Shown here: in pieces, positions 25,484-37,459 of the stretch
Numbering within the stretch: position 1 is the first letter of the stretch
How the letters are laid out: the number at the start of each line of letters is the position of its first letter
NCBI GenBank assembly: GCA_009809945.1
Contig: WTPW01000973.1
Span: forward strand, 114,185 to 178,184
DNA length: 64,000 nucleotides
Direction of reading: 5' to 3'
Source of the DNA: Gigaspora margarita
Lineage: Eukaryota; Glomeromycota; Glomeromycetes; Diversisporales; Gigasporaceae
Notes under the pieces: model-generated
The model's input: the letters and a program-made list of their open reading frames with translations, nothing else
Told to the model about the DNA's origin: nothing
Databases searched by the model: none
Program-made: the position numbers and the translations under genes

Positions 25484-26943
25484 CAGTCATCCCTCCCTAC
25501 AGTTACCTCCCATATAATCACTAACTGCATACAATCACATGGTTTTTGTTACCATTTTTTTGTTATTAAAAACCCTTCTATATAGTCACAAATGCTTATA
25601 ATCACTATTACACATATTTTTATATTTATAGATGTTTTTTAATAGTAAAATTCCTTCTATATAATCATATTTATATATGATCGTAGAAAGTTGTTGTATA
25701 GAAAAGTTACAATTTTACTAATTAAATTAACTTTTAAGCAATAATTAAAGTTATTCAGAAGAACAAAATACAGATATTCTAAAATTGTCATACAAATCGA
25801 ACAACTTTTATTAGTACAGTTTTTCATTTTACTTATTTACGAATATAGCTAAAAATTTGTAATTTTTTTTGTAGAAATATAAAATAAGAAGATGTATTAA
25901 TGAAACGTCAACTTATTTATATGAAAATTTTAGAGTAAATGTATTTTGTTCTCCTGAACAACGTTTATTATTGCATAAAAATCGATTAGCTTAGTATTAT
26001 TTTGACTTTTATATATAGCAATGATCAACAATCGTATATAAAAATTTTTTAAATTTTTATTTTAAAAAATTTTTAATACGATCATTAATCGTTGCTATAT
26101 ATAAAAATCAAAATAATACTAAGCTAATCGATTTTTATGAAATAATAAACATTGTTCAGGAGAACAAAATACATTTACTCTAAAATTTTCATACAAATCA
26201 GATAACTTTTTATTTGTACAGTTTTTCATTTTGCATATCTACGAATATAGCTAAAAATTTGTTGTAGAAAAGTAAAATAAAAAGGCGTATTAATGAAATG
26301 TCAACTGATTTATATGAAAATTTTAGAGTAAATATATTTTGTTCTCCTGAACAACATTTATTATTGTATAAAATCTGATTTGCTTAGTATTATTTTGACT
26401 TTTATATATAGCAACGATCAATGATCGTATATAAAAATTTTTTAAAATAATTATTAAAAAATTTTTATATATGATCATTGATCCTTGCTATATATAAAAG
26501 TCAAAATAATACTAAGCAAATCGATTTTTATGCAATAAAGAACAAAATAATTTACTCTAAAATTTTCATGTAAATCAGTTTACATTTCATTAATACGTTT
26601 TTTTATTTTATGTTTCTGCAAAAAAAATTACAAATTTTTAACTATATTCATAGATACGTAATATTAAAAACTATACTAATAAAAAGTTATCCGATTTTTA
26701 TGAAAATTTAGTGCATCTGTATTTCATTCTTCTGAACAACTTTAATTATTGCATAAAAGTTGATTTAATTAATAAAATTGTAACTTTTCTATATAGCAAC
26801 TTTCTACAATCATATATATACCTTACTTTTTTTCATTTATTATAATTTGTGCTTATATAGAGGTAACCTTTATACAGTCACACTTCTTTATAATCACTAT
26901 ATTGGTGTGTGCCCAACTGTGTGATTATATGGGAGGATGACTA
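25484..26943. mobile_element. Tc1/mariner (pogo-like) non-autonomous element with nested palindromes, 1460 bp
   Basis: The left end CAGTCATCCCTCCCTACAG and right end (minus) TAGTCATCCTCCC are flanked by TA on both sides (25482-25483 and 26944-26945). CAGTCATCCCTC-type termini and TA targets suit pogo/Tigger-like elements. The interior repeatedly flips: a block with TAGTATTATTTTGACTTTTA and one with CTCTAAAATTTTCAT alternate in both orientations, with dyad centres near 26053 and 26440. No transposase is seen. Confidence 0.65.
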
Positions 26944-28609
26944 TATAAAATTATGCATGGGAAAGGGCACATAATAAATAGTAAACTGGTATTATCATCT
27001 AGCAACAATGTTTTGCTTTTGGCTAATAACTGTGGTCTAGTATTTTACCCAATAACTGTGCTTTTGTGTCTTCACCCAATAACTGTGATCTGGTGTTTTT
27101 GCCCAATAACTGTGGTCTATATTCACCCCAAAACCTAGTGTCTTTATATAATAATAATAGCAGTTATACTTTCTTTCAATAACTATAATAATTATTCACA
27201 TGGATGCATATGAAAAAAAAAGAATTCATTGTGGGTACATATGAAAAAAATAGGATTCATTGTAGATGTATACAAAAAAAAAAATAGAAGCTTATCTTAT
27301 GGACATAGTATTAAAGAAACAACTATAACAATTATATGCAGAGAAGAGGTACATAATAAATAGTAAACTGGTATCATCATATAACAACAGTATTTGCTTT
27401 TGTCTAATAAATATGATCTATATCTTTGCCCAATAATTATAGCTTTGTGCCTTCAATAACTATGATCTGGTATCTTTACCCAATAACTATGGGTTTGTAT
27501 CTTCATCCAATAACTGTAATCTGGTTTCTTTACCCAATAAATATGGTCTAGTGCCTTCGCCCAATAACTGTAATCTGGTGTCTTTATCTCAAAACACAGT
27601 GTCTTTACATAAAAATAATGGTAGTTATACTGTACTTTCTTCCAATAACTATAATAATTATTTACATAGATGTATATAAAAAAAAATCATTGTAGGTGAT
27701 ATGAAAAAAAAGGATTTATTGTGAATGCATATGAAAAGAAAAATATAGAAGCTTATCTTACATATGTAATATTAAAGAAATAACTATGTCGATTATGTAT
27801 GAGGAAGGAGCACATAATAAATTGTAAACTAGTATTATCATTTAACAACAATGTTTTGCTTTTGTCTAATATTTTGGTCTAGTTTTTTTGCCCAATAACT
27901 ATGGTTTTGTGTTTTCACCCAATAACTGTGATCTGGTGTCTTCACCCAATAACTGTGGCACTAAAACCTAGTATCTTTATATGATAATATTGCAGTTATA
28001 CTTTCTTCCAATAACTGTAATAATTATTCATGTGGATGCATATGAAAAAAAAGAATTCATTGTGGGTGCATACAAAAAAAATAGAATTTATTGTGGATGC
28101 AAACAAAAAGAAAAAATAGAAGCTTATCTTATGAACATAGTATTAAAGAGATGACTATACAATTATGCATGGGAAGGAGTGCATAATAAATAGTGAACTA
28201 GTATTATCATATAACAATAAGTTTTTGCTTTTGTCTAATTTATCTCCACCCATTAATTATAGCTTTGTGCCTTCAATAACTGTGATTTGGTATATTTGCC
28301 CAATAACTATAGTTTTGTGTCTTTGCCAATAACTGTAATCAGTTTCTTCACCCAATAAATATAGTCTAGTGACTTTGCTCAATAACTGTGGTCTGGTACC
28401 CCAAAATCTAGTATCTTTACATGATAATAATAGTAGTTATACTATACTTCCTTCCAATAACTATAATAATTATTCACATGGATGCATATAAAAAATAATT
28501 CATTGTATAAAAAAAAAGGATTCATTGTGGATGCATATGTAAAGAAAAAAATTAGAAGCTTATCTCATAGACATAGTATTAAAGGAACAATAACAACAAT
28601 TATGTGTGG

Positions 28610-29309
28610 TGTTAACCTATGAAAATACACAAAAATGGGCATAACTCTTGATCTCGTGATTGGAATTCAATGAAACAGCCACCATTCAACTCAGCTCATC
28701 GAGACAGTTCTAATGAGCTATAGATCATCCCTGCACAATGACCACTGGTTGCCAAGATCAGAACCAATTACCAATCAAGTATATGATTTGCAATCTGATT
28801 GGCTAGTTGATTGCTGCGTGGAAAAAGTGCATATATTGCATTTATACTACATGTCATCTTTATAGCATATATATTATTTATTTCATTTATTATACATATA
28901 TTATTTATTTCATATATTATATTTCTATTATTTATACTATATATTTTATTAGTAGTAGATGTAGCATGTATTGCACATGTAATAGATATAGCTCATTATA
29001 TTTGTAAAAAACCAAAAAGTATAAAGCCTCAAATGTGGACCTCAAGTTCAATATCAAGTCTTCATACTCTTTCAATAATAAAAACAATTATTTACTACAC
29101 AAATTAAACAGTTACTAGTATCTTCATATATTTTTAATTGTTGCCTCTTTCATAATTGCAAATTGCCAAAAATATCTTTGTTAAGTTTTCTTAAAAATGC
29201 TTCTCGACTTAAGATATATTACAGTAACAAGTGAGGTTACACTAAGTGTTCACTGTTTAAGGTCACTTTAGTTACCTACTATCTTAAAAGAAGTAGATAT
29301 AGGATAACA
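28610..29309. mobile_element. 700-bp insertion in satellite, TGTTA-CCTAT ends
   Basis: Unit order in the satellite breaks at 28610 and resumes at 29310. The ends TGTTAACCTAT and ATAGGATAACA are inverted repeats with one mismatch, and GTGG flanks both sides (28606-28609 and 29310-29313). The superfamily is uncertain. The interior begins with an ATAACTCTTGATCTCGTGAT motif shared with 33790 and resembling the 6.3-7.0 kb palindrome. A 98-codon frame at 28811-29107 is I/F/Y-rich and probably meaningless. Confidence 0.55.
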
Positions 29310-30494
29310 GTGGGGAAGGGTTGTATAATAAATAGTAAATCAGTATCATTATCTAACAACATTGTTTTGCTTTTGTCTAATAATTGTGGTCTAGTATCTT
29401 TGCCCAATAACTATGGTTTTGTGTCTTTGCCCAATAACTGTGATCTAGTTAGTGTCTTTACCCAATAATAGTGATCTATCTTTACTCCAAAGCCTAGTGT
29501 CTTTAATAATAATAATAGTAGTTATACTTTCTTCCAATAACTATAATAATTATTCATGTGGATGTATATAAAAAAAAAGAATTCATTGTGGATGCATATA
29601 AAAAAAAATAGGATTCATTGTGGAGCATACAAAAAAAAAAAATAGAAGCTTATAGTATTAAAAAGATAACTACAATGATTATACATGGGGAAGGGGCATA
29701 TAATAAATAGTGAACCAGTATCATTATATAACAATAATATTTTGCTTTTGTCTAATAAATGTGATCTATGCTCTGCTCAATAATTATGGCTTTGTGCCTT
29801 CAATAACTGTGATCTGGTATCTTCATCCAATAACTATGGTTTTGTATCTTCACCCGATAACTGTAATCTGGTTTCTTCACCCAATAAATATGGTCTAGTG
29901 CCTTTATTCAATAACTGTGGTCTGGTGTCTTTACCCCAAAACCCATGTCTTTCTATAAAGTTATACTGTGCTTTCTTTCAATAACTAATAATTATTCACA
30001 TGGATTTATATGAAAAAAATAGAATTCATTGTGGGTGCATACAAAAAAAAATAAATAAATAAAAATAGTGTGTACATATGAAAAGAAAAAATAAATAGAA
30101 GCTTATCTCATGGACATAGTATTAAAGGGATAACTATGATAATTATGCATGGGGAAGGGTGCATAATAAATAGTGAACTGGTATCATTATCTAACAACAA
30201 TGTTTTGCTTTATCTAATTATTGTGTCTAGTATCTTTGTCCAAAAATCTAGTGTCTTTACATGATGTACTTTCTTCCAATAACTATAATAATTATTCACA
30301 TGGATATGTATAAAAAAAGATAGAGTTCATTGTGGGTGCATATGATAGAAAAAATGAGATTTATTGTGGGTGCATACAAAAAAAAATAGAAGCTTATCTC
30401 ATGGACATAGTATTAATTAAACTATTCCTTTTATAGTTTAACATTATTAAATAATCTAATCTTGCTTACAAAGAGCAGGTTTTGCAATGATTAT

Positions 30495-32810
30495 TCTCTT
30501 TTTTTTCAATGGAATTATAGAGGCTTGATAATGGCTTTTTCATGATCTTTTTATAACATTCTTTTTTCAATAGAATTATAGAGGCTTGATGATAGCTTCT
30601 TTACAATCTTATGATATAACAAAATTGTAGAGACTTGGTAATGGCTTCTTCACCATCTTCTCATGATATTCTTTTATTAATGGAATTATGGAAACTTGGT
30701 GATAGCTTTTTCATGATCATCTTATGACATTCTTTCTTCAATGGAATCATGAAGGTTTGGTGATGGCTTCTTTATAATCTTCTCATGATATCCTTCTTCA
30801 ATGGAATTATAGAGACTTGGTGATAGCTTTTTTATGATCTTCTTATGACATTCTTTTTTCAATTGAATCATAGAGTCTTGGTAATAGCTTCTTCACAATA
30901 TTCTCACAACATTTTTTTTTAATAGAATTGTAAAGACTTGGTAATAGCTTCTTTACAATCTTCTTATGATATTTTTCTTTAATAGAATTATGAAGGCTTG
31001 GTATTGGCTTCTTCATAATCTTCTCATGATATTCTTTCTTCAATAAAATCATGAAGGCTTGGTAATAGCTTCTTTATAATCTTTTTATAACATAATAAAA
31101 TCATGAAAACTTGGTAATAGCTTCTTCACAATCTTCTCACAATATTCTTTCTTCAATAGAATTATGGAGACTTGGTGATGGCTTCTTACAATTTTCTGAT
31201 AACATTCTTTCTTCAATGGAATTATAAAAACTTGGTAATAGCTTCTTTATGATCTTCTTACAACATCCTTTCTTCAATGGAATCATAAAGACTTGGTAAT
31301 GACTTCTTCACAATTTTCTCATGACATTCTTTTTTCAATAGAATCATAGAGGCATGATAATAGCTTCTTCACAATCTTCTTATGATATTCTTTCTTCAAG
31401 GAATCATGAAGACTTGGTAATAGCTTTTTCACAAACTTTTTATAACATTCTTTCTTCAATAGAATTGTGAAAACTTGGTGATAGCTTATTTACAATCTAC
31501 TTATAACATTCTTTTTTCAATGGTATCATGGAGACTTGGTAATAGCTTCTTTACAATCTTCTCATAACATTCTTTCTTCAATGAATTATAGAGTCTTGGT
31601 AATAGCTTTATTTTCTTCTCACAATATCCTTTCTTCAATAAAATTATAGAGATTTGGGGATGACTTCTTTATAATCTTCTTATAACATTCTTTCTTCAAT
31701 GGAATTATAAAGGCTTGGTAATAACTTTTTCATAATCTTTTCACAACATTCTTTCTTCAGTGGAATTATAAAAACTTGGTGATAGCTTCTTTATGATCTT
31801 CTCATAACATTCTTTTTTCAATAGAATCATATAGGCTTGGTAGGACCCTGAACAATCTATGTAATGTCCTATTTGAAAAAATGCTAACAGAGGGCCATTT
31901 TTTCAAAAAGGTTATATTTGAAAAGTAGGTATTGGGTAAAAAGGTTATATTTGAAAACGGATAATGGGCAAAATGAGTATATTTGAAAGAATGGTAACAG
32001 GGTAATTTTTTTAAATGTTATATTTGAAAAGTGGTAATGGAAATGGATAGCGGGATGTTTTTTTTTAGAGTATCAGTTATGGTNNNNNNNNNNNNNNNNN
32101 NNNNNNNNNNNNNNNNNNNNNNNNNNNNNNNNNNNNNNNNNNNNNNNNNNNNNNNNNNNNNNNNNNNNNNNNNNNNNNNNNNNNNNNNNNNNNNNGCGTT
32201 GGTTTTGGTTTTTTTTTTTAGAGAGCGTTGGTTTGAAAAATTTTTTTGAAAGCTTACATTTCGAAAATTGGAAACTGATACCAAAGTTGGTATCTGATAT
32301 TTGAAATGTAGCTGATATATACCAAATTAGAACCGCTAACAGAAAAAATTTTTACTATGATCCTCAAATATAACCTCACATAGATTGTTCGGGGTCCTGG
32401 CTTGGTAATAGCTTCTTCATGAACTTCTTATGATATTCTTTCTTTAAAGAATTGTAATTGTAATGGCTTGGTAATAGCTTCTTTATGGTCTTTTCATGTT
32501 ATTATTTTTCAATAGAATTGTGGAGGCCTAGTAATGGCTTCTTCATGATCTTTTCATGATATAATGAAATTGTAGAAAATTGATAATGGCTTCTTCATGA
32601 TCTTCTTTGACATTCTTTTTTCAATGGAATTGTAGAGGCTTGGTGATAGCTTCTTCACAATCTTCTCATAACTTTCTTTCTCAATAGAATTGTGGAAACT
32701 TGGTGATAGCTTCTTTACAATCTTTTTATAACATTCTTTTTTTAATAGAATCATGAAGGCTTGGTGATGACTTCTTTATGATCTTCTTAGTATTATTTTT
32801 CTATTGCAGT
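30495..32810. repeat. 60-bp minisatellite array, partly open on the minus strand
   Basis: The unit TTCTTCAATAGAATCATG, AAGACTTGGTAATAGC, TTCTTCACAATCTTCTCATAACA is repeated about 30 times. Sixty bases are 20 codons, so where units are intact the minus strand stays open and encodes a 20-residue basic repeat (SIEKECYEKIVKKLSPSLYN-like) at 30843-31052 and 32554-32754. Frequent one-base indels close the frame elsewhere. A transposon with 8-bp TSD splits the array at 31842-32398. It may be a decayed repeat-protein gene or chance. Confidence 0.75.
31842..32398. mobile_element. hAT-like element with AGGACCC termini, contains a sequence gap
   Basis: The left end AGGACCCTGAACAATCTATG pairs with the right end CATAGATTGTTCGGGGTCCT. 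GGCTTGGT is duplicated exactly on both sides (31834-31841 and 32399-32406). Positions 32084-32195 are N, so true length is unknown. The interior has repeated GGTTATATTTGAAAA motifs. ORFs across the N run are artefacts. The termini match the element at 10521-10697. Confidence 0.85.
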
Positions 32811-33028
32811 TGATGGGTCATGTGTACTACAGGATTTTGATTCACCACTAAAAATAACTAGATATGGTATTAGAAAAGCAATAATTGAAAAGGAATCTTG
32901 GAAATTTTATTTGATATGGAATATAATATGAGCTGATCAAAAAAATTAAAAATCAATGCTGGTTCTTTTTTTTTAAGTCTTTTTTTTTTTTCCTAAGACA
33001 ATTTTTTTATTTGCATTTTTCATTTTTT

Positions 33029-33571
33029 TTAAGACCTGATCCAGATAAGATCAGCAGAATTACTATATTGGGGCAATAGTAAATTTTGGGAATAAGTGCA
33101 ATATAAATTTTTATTATCTGAGCGGAACCAAATGAAAAGTAATTTTTTTATTAAGTTAACAATACATGCCGATTAATTGAAAGTTGTAGAGCTTGTCAAA
33201 ACACATCTAATGGTGGTTAGATCATCCAAATCGGCCTAGTGGATGGTGAGACATTATTAAAAAATGATTGGACGACTATATAAAATCTCTATGTAAACAA
33301 ATATTGTTTACATAGAGATTTTATATAGTTGGTCAATTGTTTTTTAATAATATTATGCCATCTACTGGGCCGATTTGGATGATCTAACCATTATTAGATG
33401 CATTTTGATGAGCTCTACAACTTTCAATTAATCGATATGTATTGTTAACTTAATAAAAAATTACTTTTCATTTGGTTTCGCTCAAATTTCAACATATAGT
33501 TAATATCATAGGAATTTTGCCCCAATTTCTAATATAGAAATTCTGCTGATCTTATCCAGATCAGGTCTTAA
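33029..33571. mobile_element. TTAA-flanked palindromic element, 543 bp
   Basis: TTAAGACCTGATCCAGATAA at the left pairs with TTATCCAGATCAGGTCTTAA at the right, and the inverted repeat continues to a centre near 33303 (GTAAACAAATATTGTTTAC). TTAA at both ends suggests piggyBac-type targeting; because TTAA can also be part of the palindrome, this is inference. It is non-coding. Confidence 0.75.
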
Positions 33572-34787
33572 CCTGATTTTTTGAATTTTTTTTATTTAGA
33601 ATTATACTATAACTAGTCACAAAGTTACCTGGATTAACTGGTTAATCATAATTTATTCTGGGATAACATTAAATAAAAGTTTTTGGGTTATCAGTTAAAC
33701 AAGTACAATAGAACCCTGAACATATCATATATAGGTCATAACTGGGGTTTGGCCAAATTTGACCTAATTATCTAAAAATGACAAAACTATATTTTGTTAA
33801 ATAACTCTTGATCTAGTGATCAGAATTGAATAACCTTTTTTGTTAGATGTGCCTCACTGAGAGCTTTATTTTAAAAAAAGTTCATTCAAATTGAACTACT
33901 AGTTGTCAAGATAATTGCTAAAAACTGTTTTTTTTTACTTCTTAAATTTTGGGGGTTTTGCTAAAATATGTAACTTATGATCTCTGTACTAGATGCCCAG
34001 GGTTCTAGTATAATCTCTATACAGGTATTGGGCAAAAATACTAGACTACAATTATTGGACAAAACACCTAACTATAGTTATTGAACAAAGACTCTGCTAA
34101 ATAGTTAATAAATCATTATTTAGGCTATAGGATAAATCTTTCTACTTGTTTTTAATCTTTTATATGCACTCACAATGAATAATTATTATATTTATTAAAA
34201 GAAAGCACTGTATAACTACTATTATTATTATATAAAAAAATTTGGATAAAAGCAATTGACTATAGTAGTAGTAAATGATCTAAAGTGACCAAATGACTCA
34301 AATAACAAATAATTAGTTATTGGGTTTTTTTAAGGGCCAAATGGCCTATGAGGTCATTTGAATTTGATTAGTAGAAATAATCATTAAAGAAATATCATAA
34401 TAATGCAATAAAATCCTTTTTATATCATTATCTTATTTAATAATTATAGAGCTCTTTTGCATAATTAATAAAAATGTTCTATTAGCTATGTATATGTAGT
34501 ATCATATAACAAATAGTGATGGGTAGTTTATATATATGAAAAAAAACTAGCATTGATTTTTAATTTGCTTGATTTCATTTTAATCCAATTTCATTTTAAT
34601 GCAATTTTATTTTAATCTGTTACAATTATTAGCAACAGATTTAAACAAGGTAAAAAAGATAATAAATTTATAATACCATTTTTGTAACAAGATAAAGAAA
34701 ATAAAATTTTATAAAAATCACTTGGAAACTATAATATTCCAATACAAAACCACAATTATTCCAGTATGAAATATGCACCCATAATGA

Positions 34788-34791
<4 letters not shown>
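33572..34791. other. Gene-free stretch with inverted satellite fragment
   Basis: At about 34010-34240 the 24.6-30.4 kb satellite appears in reverse orientation (GGCAAAAATACTAGACTAC, AATAATTATTATATTTATT, TATAACTACTATTATTATTA). Near 33790 there is an AACTCTTGATCTAGTGATCAG motif shared with 28640. No gene is recognised. Confidence 0.55.
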
Positions 34792-34838
<47 letters not shown>

Positions 34839-35907
34839 ATAATAAGGTGAGACCTTGCTCTTATCTTTATTAAATTTAATGGAAACTTTTTACAATAGGA
34901 GAAATTTTTATAATTTAAATCTAATGCTAAGAAAAAGAACTCAGACATATAGCTAGATAGACAAAAGTAGATCTAGTACTTATCTGTGGCCTAAACCAAC
35001 AAGAGTGGGCAAGGCTCACCTATATTTGGTTATTAGTCAATATACTAGAAGGGTGTACAAAATATTTAATCCAATAGGGGTACCAGTATTCTATTTTCTG
35101 AATTGAGTTATTTATAATAGAATTACAATTATTAGTTTGGATTATAGATGTAGTAGATACAGAAGTTCCAGAAGCTATAGTTTGATATTGTAAAATTGTT
35201 TGTTGATATTGTGATCTTATAGTACAGTATGGATTCCATATTTTTGTATAAATTTGTTAATTCAGATGAAGTAAAAATTGAATCGTAAAGGAGCTAGCAA
35301 GCTTTAAAGATAAGCCATTTTCTTGTAATGTATTAATCAGCTCTAATGGAATAAGACCTGTTAGGGTTGAATATAGTGAGGGCTTGTATGAAAAATGATG
35401 AATTTGAAAACTATCAATGTTTAAAATTTTGGAGTAAAGATTATTAGCCTGAGTTGAAGAGATATCAAGTTTGTTAGAGCTAAGTATTTGGTTTAAAAAA
35501 TTGCTTATAAAGTCTAGTAATAGATTAGTATTTGGACAAGTAATCCAGGACAAGGTATTACTTGCCTGTTGGCATATATGACAAATATTAGGGTATAAGG
35601 AATATCTTTTATGAAGAATATATAGAGAAGGAAGCTCATCTAGTAATAACTTTACTCTAAAAGTTTTTAGAGTAGAGAATTGAAAACTATGAGAAAATTT
35701 GCTAATTTTGTATTATTATTAATGTATAGCTATGAAGTATTCCAGTTGATAAGTTGTGAAATTGAGTTCTATTGCTAAAAGTGATTTTGTGATATCCACA
35801 ATGCAATTATATAGTGGCCTACTATAATATTATAGACACTTTTAAAAAATTTATATAGAGCTAAATTTATAAGATATTAAGTTAAAAATAAAAATATAAA
35901 TTTATTA

Positions 35908-36021
35908 AATCTATATTTTTTTAATAAAAAAAAAGTTTATAAAATTCTATACAATACTTTTTAAAATCTATATTTTTTTAATAAAAAAAAAGTTTATAAA
36001 ATTCTATACAATACTTTTTAA
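35908..36021. repeat. 57-bp perfect tandem duplication
   Basis: CTATATTTTTTTAATAAAAA and the following bases to ACAATACTTTTTAAAA occur twice without change, 57 bp apart. This is a recent slippage event or an assembly artefact. Confidence 0.75.
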
Positions 36022-36110
36022 AATAAACAACTTTAGTAAATTTTAGATTTTTATTTTTGCAATTTGCTAATTTTTAATATATTTTTATAGTAACTAGAAT
36101 TACTAAATAT

Positions 36111-36257
36111 AGGGGTTGGCTAAAGCGGAGTTAATTAAATATATGATCTACACACTGCATAAATTCAATATTGATATCTATATAACCTTCTAACAATAAA
36201 TGCATCAAAAAGGTAACCCTAACCTACCCAAATTTCACTCCGCTTTAGCTAACCCCT
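36111..36257. mobile_element. 147-bp MITE nested in the TA element
   Basis: AGGGGTTGGCTAAAGCGGAGT pairs with ACTCCGCTTTAGCTAACCCCT, and AAATAT flanks both sides (36105-36110 and 36258-36263). Its G+C-richer ends stand out from the host element. It is non-coding; the superfamily is undetermined. Confidence 0.8.
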
Positions 36258-37018
36258 AAATATAGTAATATATAAACTTAATTTTTATAAAGTAAACTAG
36301 CAATTTTTTTAAATATAATTATTTAGCAAAACAAATTATATATATGTTGAAAGTTTTATAATTTTTAAAAATTTATTTACTAAATTACTATATATAGTAA
36401 TAAAAATTACTATATTTAGTAATTTGTTAATTTAAATTTAGTAATTTAATTCTAATATTTAAAAGTAATAACTAACTTAATATTTTTTAAAATTTTATAA
36501 AAATTTGTAATCATATATAATTTGTTATGCAGAATAATTTTTACTTAACTTTGAAATTTAGAAAAAATTAACTTTTACTATATACATATTATTTTAATTT
36601 TTTTTAACATTATAGTTTTCATGATTGTATAACATTACACTAAATTAAATTTTTTAATTATTTTAAAAAGTACTGCATAGAATTTTTTGATTTTTTTTAA
36701 TTAAAAGATATAGATTTAATAAATTTATATTTTTATTTTTAGCTTAATATCTTATAAATTTAGCTCTATATAAATTTTTAAAAAGTTCTACAATATTTTG
36801 GTAGGCCACTATATATGCTTTACAGATTATTCTTATACTGCAATAGATAAGAAGTTCTATTGGATAGTTATCTGAAGTTGGTGTATTTTGAGAATTATAT
36901 ATGTTGTTTGAATTAAAAATAAGATAAGGTGCTATGTGATGTTGCATGCTAGTTGGTCAGCTTGATTATTGAAGTTGTTATCTTCATATGCATTTACTTT
37001 ATGCAAAGTAAAATTAAA

Positions 37019-37394
37019 TTAAGTGGTAAATCGCAGATAAAGGGTCAAAAATGATGATCATTTTATAATAAATTATGGCAGGCATTTAATAGTAAATTTC
37101 TATAGTGTGCGAATGGGGCTTTTCTACATATAAAAGTATTTTTTTTTACTAAGCAAACCTTTTATAATTTCTAATTAAACTTTGCAGAACCAACTTTTCT
37201 GATTCTAATGATAGTTAAATCATTCAAATCGTGTTAGTATATGACATGATATGAGTATTTATTAATTGTTTACTATAGGGTTTTTTATTATGATCAGAAA
37301 TGTACGGCATTCCACTTCCATATAAGGCAATTAGTAAATCTCCGCCAATTTTTACTAGGAAATTTTGACCCTTTAACTGCGGATTACCACTTAA
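37019..37394. mobile_element. TTAA-flanked MITE, 376 bp, in the LINE RNase H region
   Basis: TTAAGTGGTAAATCGCAG at the left pairs with CTGCGGATTACCACTTAA at the right. Skipping it while keeping a single TTAA joins the LINE protein segments IPYWSIWNTLL and NFTLHKVNA in one frame, which supports TTAA as a true target duplication (piggyBac-like behaviour). Confidence 0.8.
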
Positions 37395-37459
37395 GTAATG
37401 TATTCCAGATTGACCAATAGGGTATATTTAGAAAGTTTGGAAATCATTTTGGTAATTAT

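Larger units (their letters stand above)
24590..30415. repeat. Higher-order satellite, unit about 360-480 bp
   Basis: Each unit has CATAATAAATAGTGAACTGG, ATCATCTAACAACAATG, a variable run of 30-bp subrepeats (CCCAATAACTGTGATCTGGT), CAATAACTATAATAATTATT, two or three GGATTCATTGTGGATGCATA steps and TAGAAGCTTATCTTATGGAC. Unit starts are near 24600, 24990, 26950, 27310, 27790, 28150, 29300, 29680 and 30130. Two transposable elements interrupt it, and an inverted fragment lies at 34010-34240. Short ORFs are by-products. Confidence 0.8.
35812..36811. mobile_element. Tc1/mariner-like inverted-repeat element, 1000 bp, nested in the LINE
   Basis: TAGTGGCCTAC at the left pairs with GTAGGCCACTA at the right, and the arms continue (ATATAGAGCTAAATTTATAA, GATATTAAG) for about 100 bp. 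TA flanks both ends. The LINE reading resumes across it. It contains a perfect 57-bp tandem duplication and a 147-bp MITE. It is non-coding and extremely A+T-rich. Confidence 0.75.
34792..37440 (-). pseudogene. 5'-truncated LINE (non-LTR retrotransposon) 3' part
   Basis: On the minus strand the sequence starts in an RNase H-like domain (IPYWSIWNTLL, then LHKVNAYEDNN with FNNQADQLA, compare the usual KVKAHSGN-x-AD-LA). It continues to the C-terminal region with LLLDELPSLYILHKRYSLYP and CHICQQ-x-SWITCP, a CxxC-type motif, then IWNPYC, a stop and a poly(A) tail (43 T on the plus strand, 34792-34834). LINEs copy themselves by target-primed reverse transcription; 5' truncation is typical, and the reverse transcriptase itself is missing. 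Two inserted elements (35812-36811 and 37019-37394) must be skipped to follow the protein. The frameshift after QADQLACN and lack of a start show it is dead. The 5' boundary near 37440 is approximate. Confidence 0.75.

Noticed and set aside
28807..29107. Two overlapping I/F/Y-rich ORFs
   Set aside because: Derived from (TATTATTTATTTCA)-type low-complexity repeats inside an inserted element.
32018..32284. ORFs on both strands across 32084-32195
   Set aside because: They exist only because N bases do not interrupt reading.
34718..34948. Minus-strand ORF with a lysine run
   Set aside because: The lysines are the poly(A) tail of the LINE.
36744..36947. 67-codon minus-strand ORF as a separate gene
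   Set aside because: It is part of the LINE (shifted frame after the RNase H motif) running into the inserted TA element.
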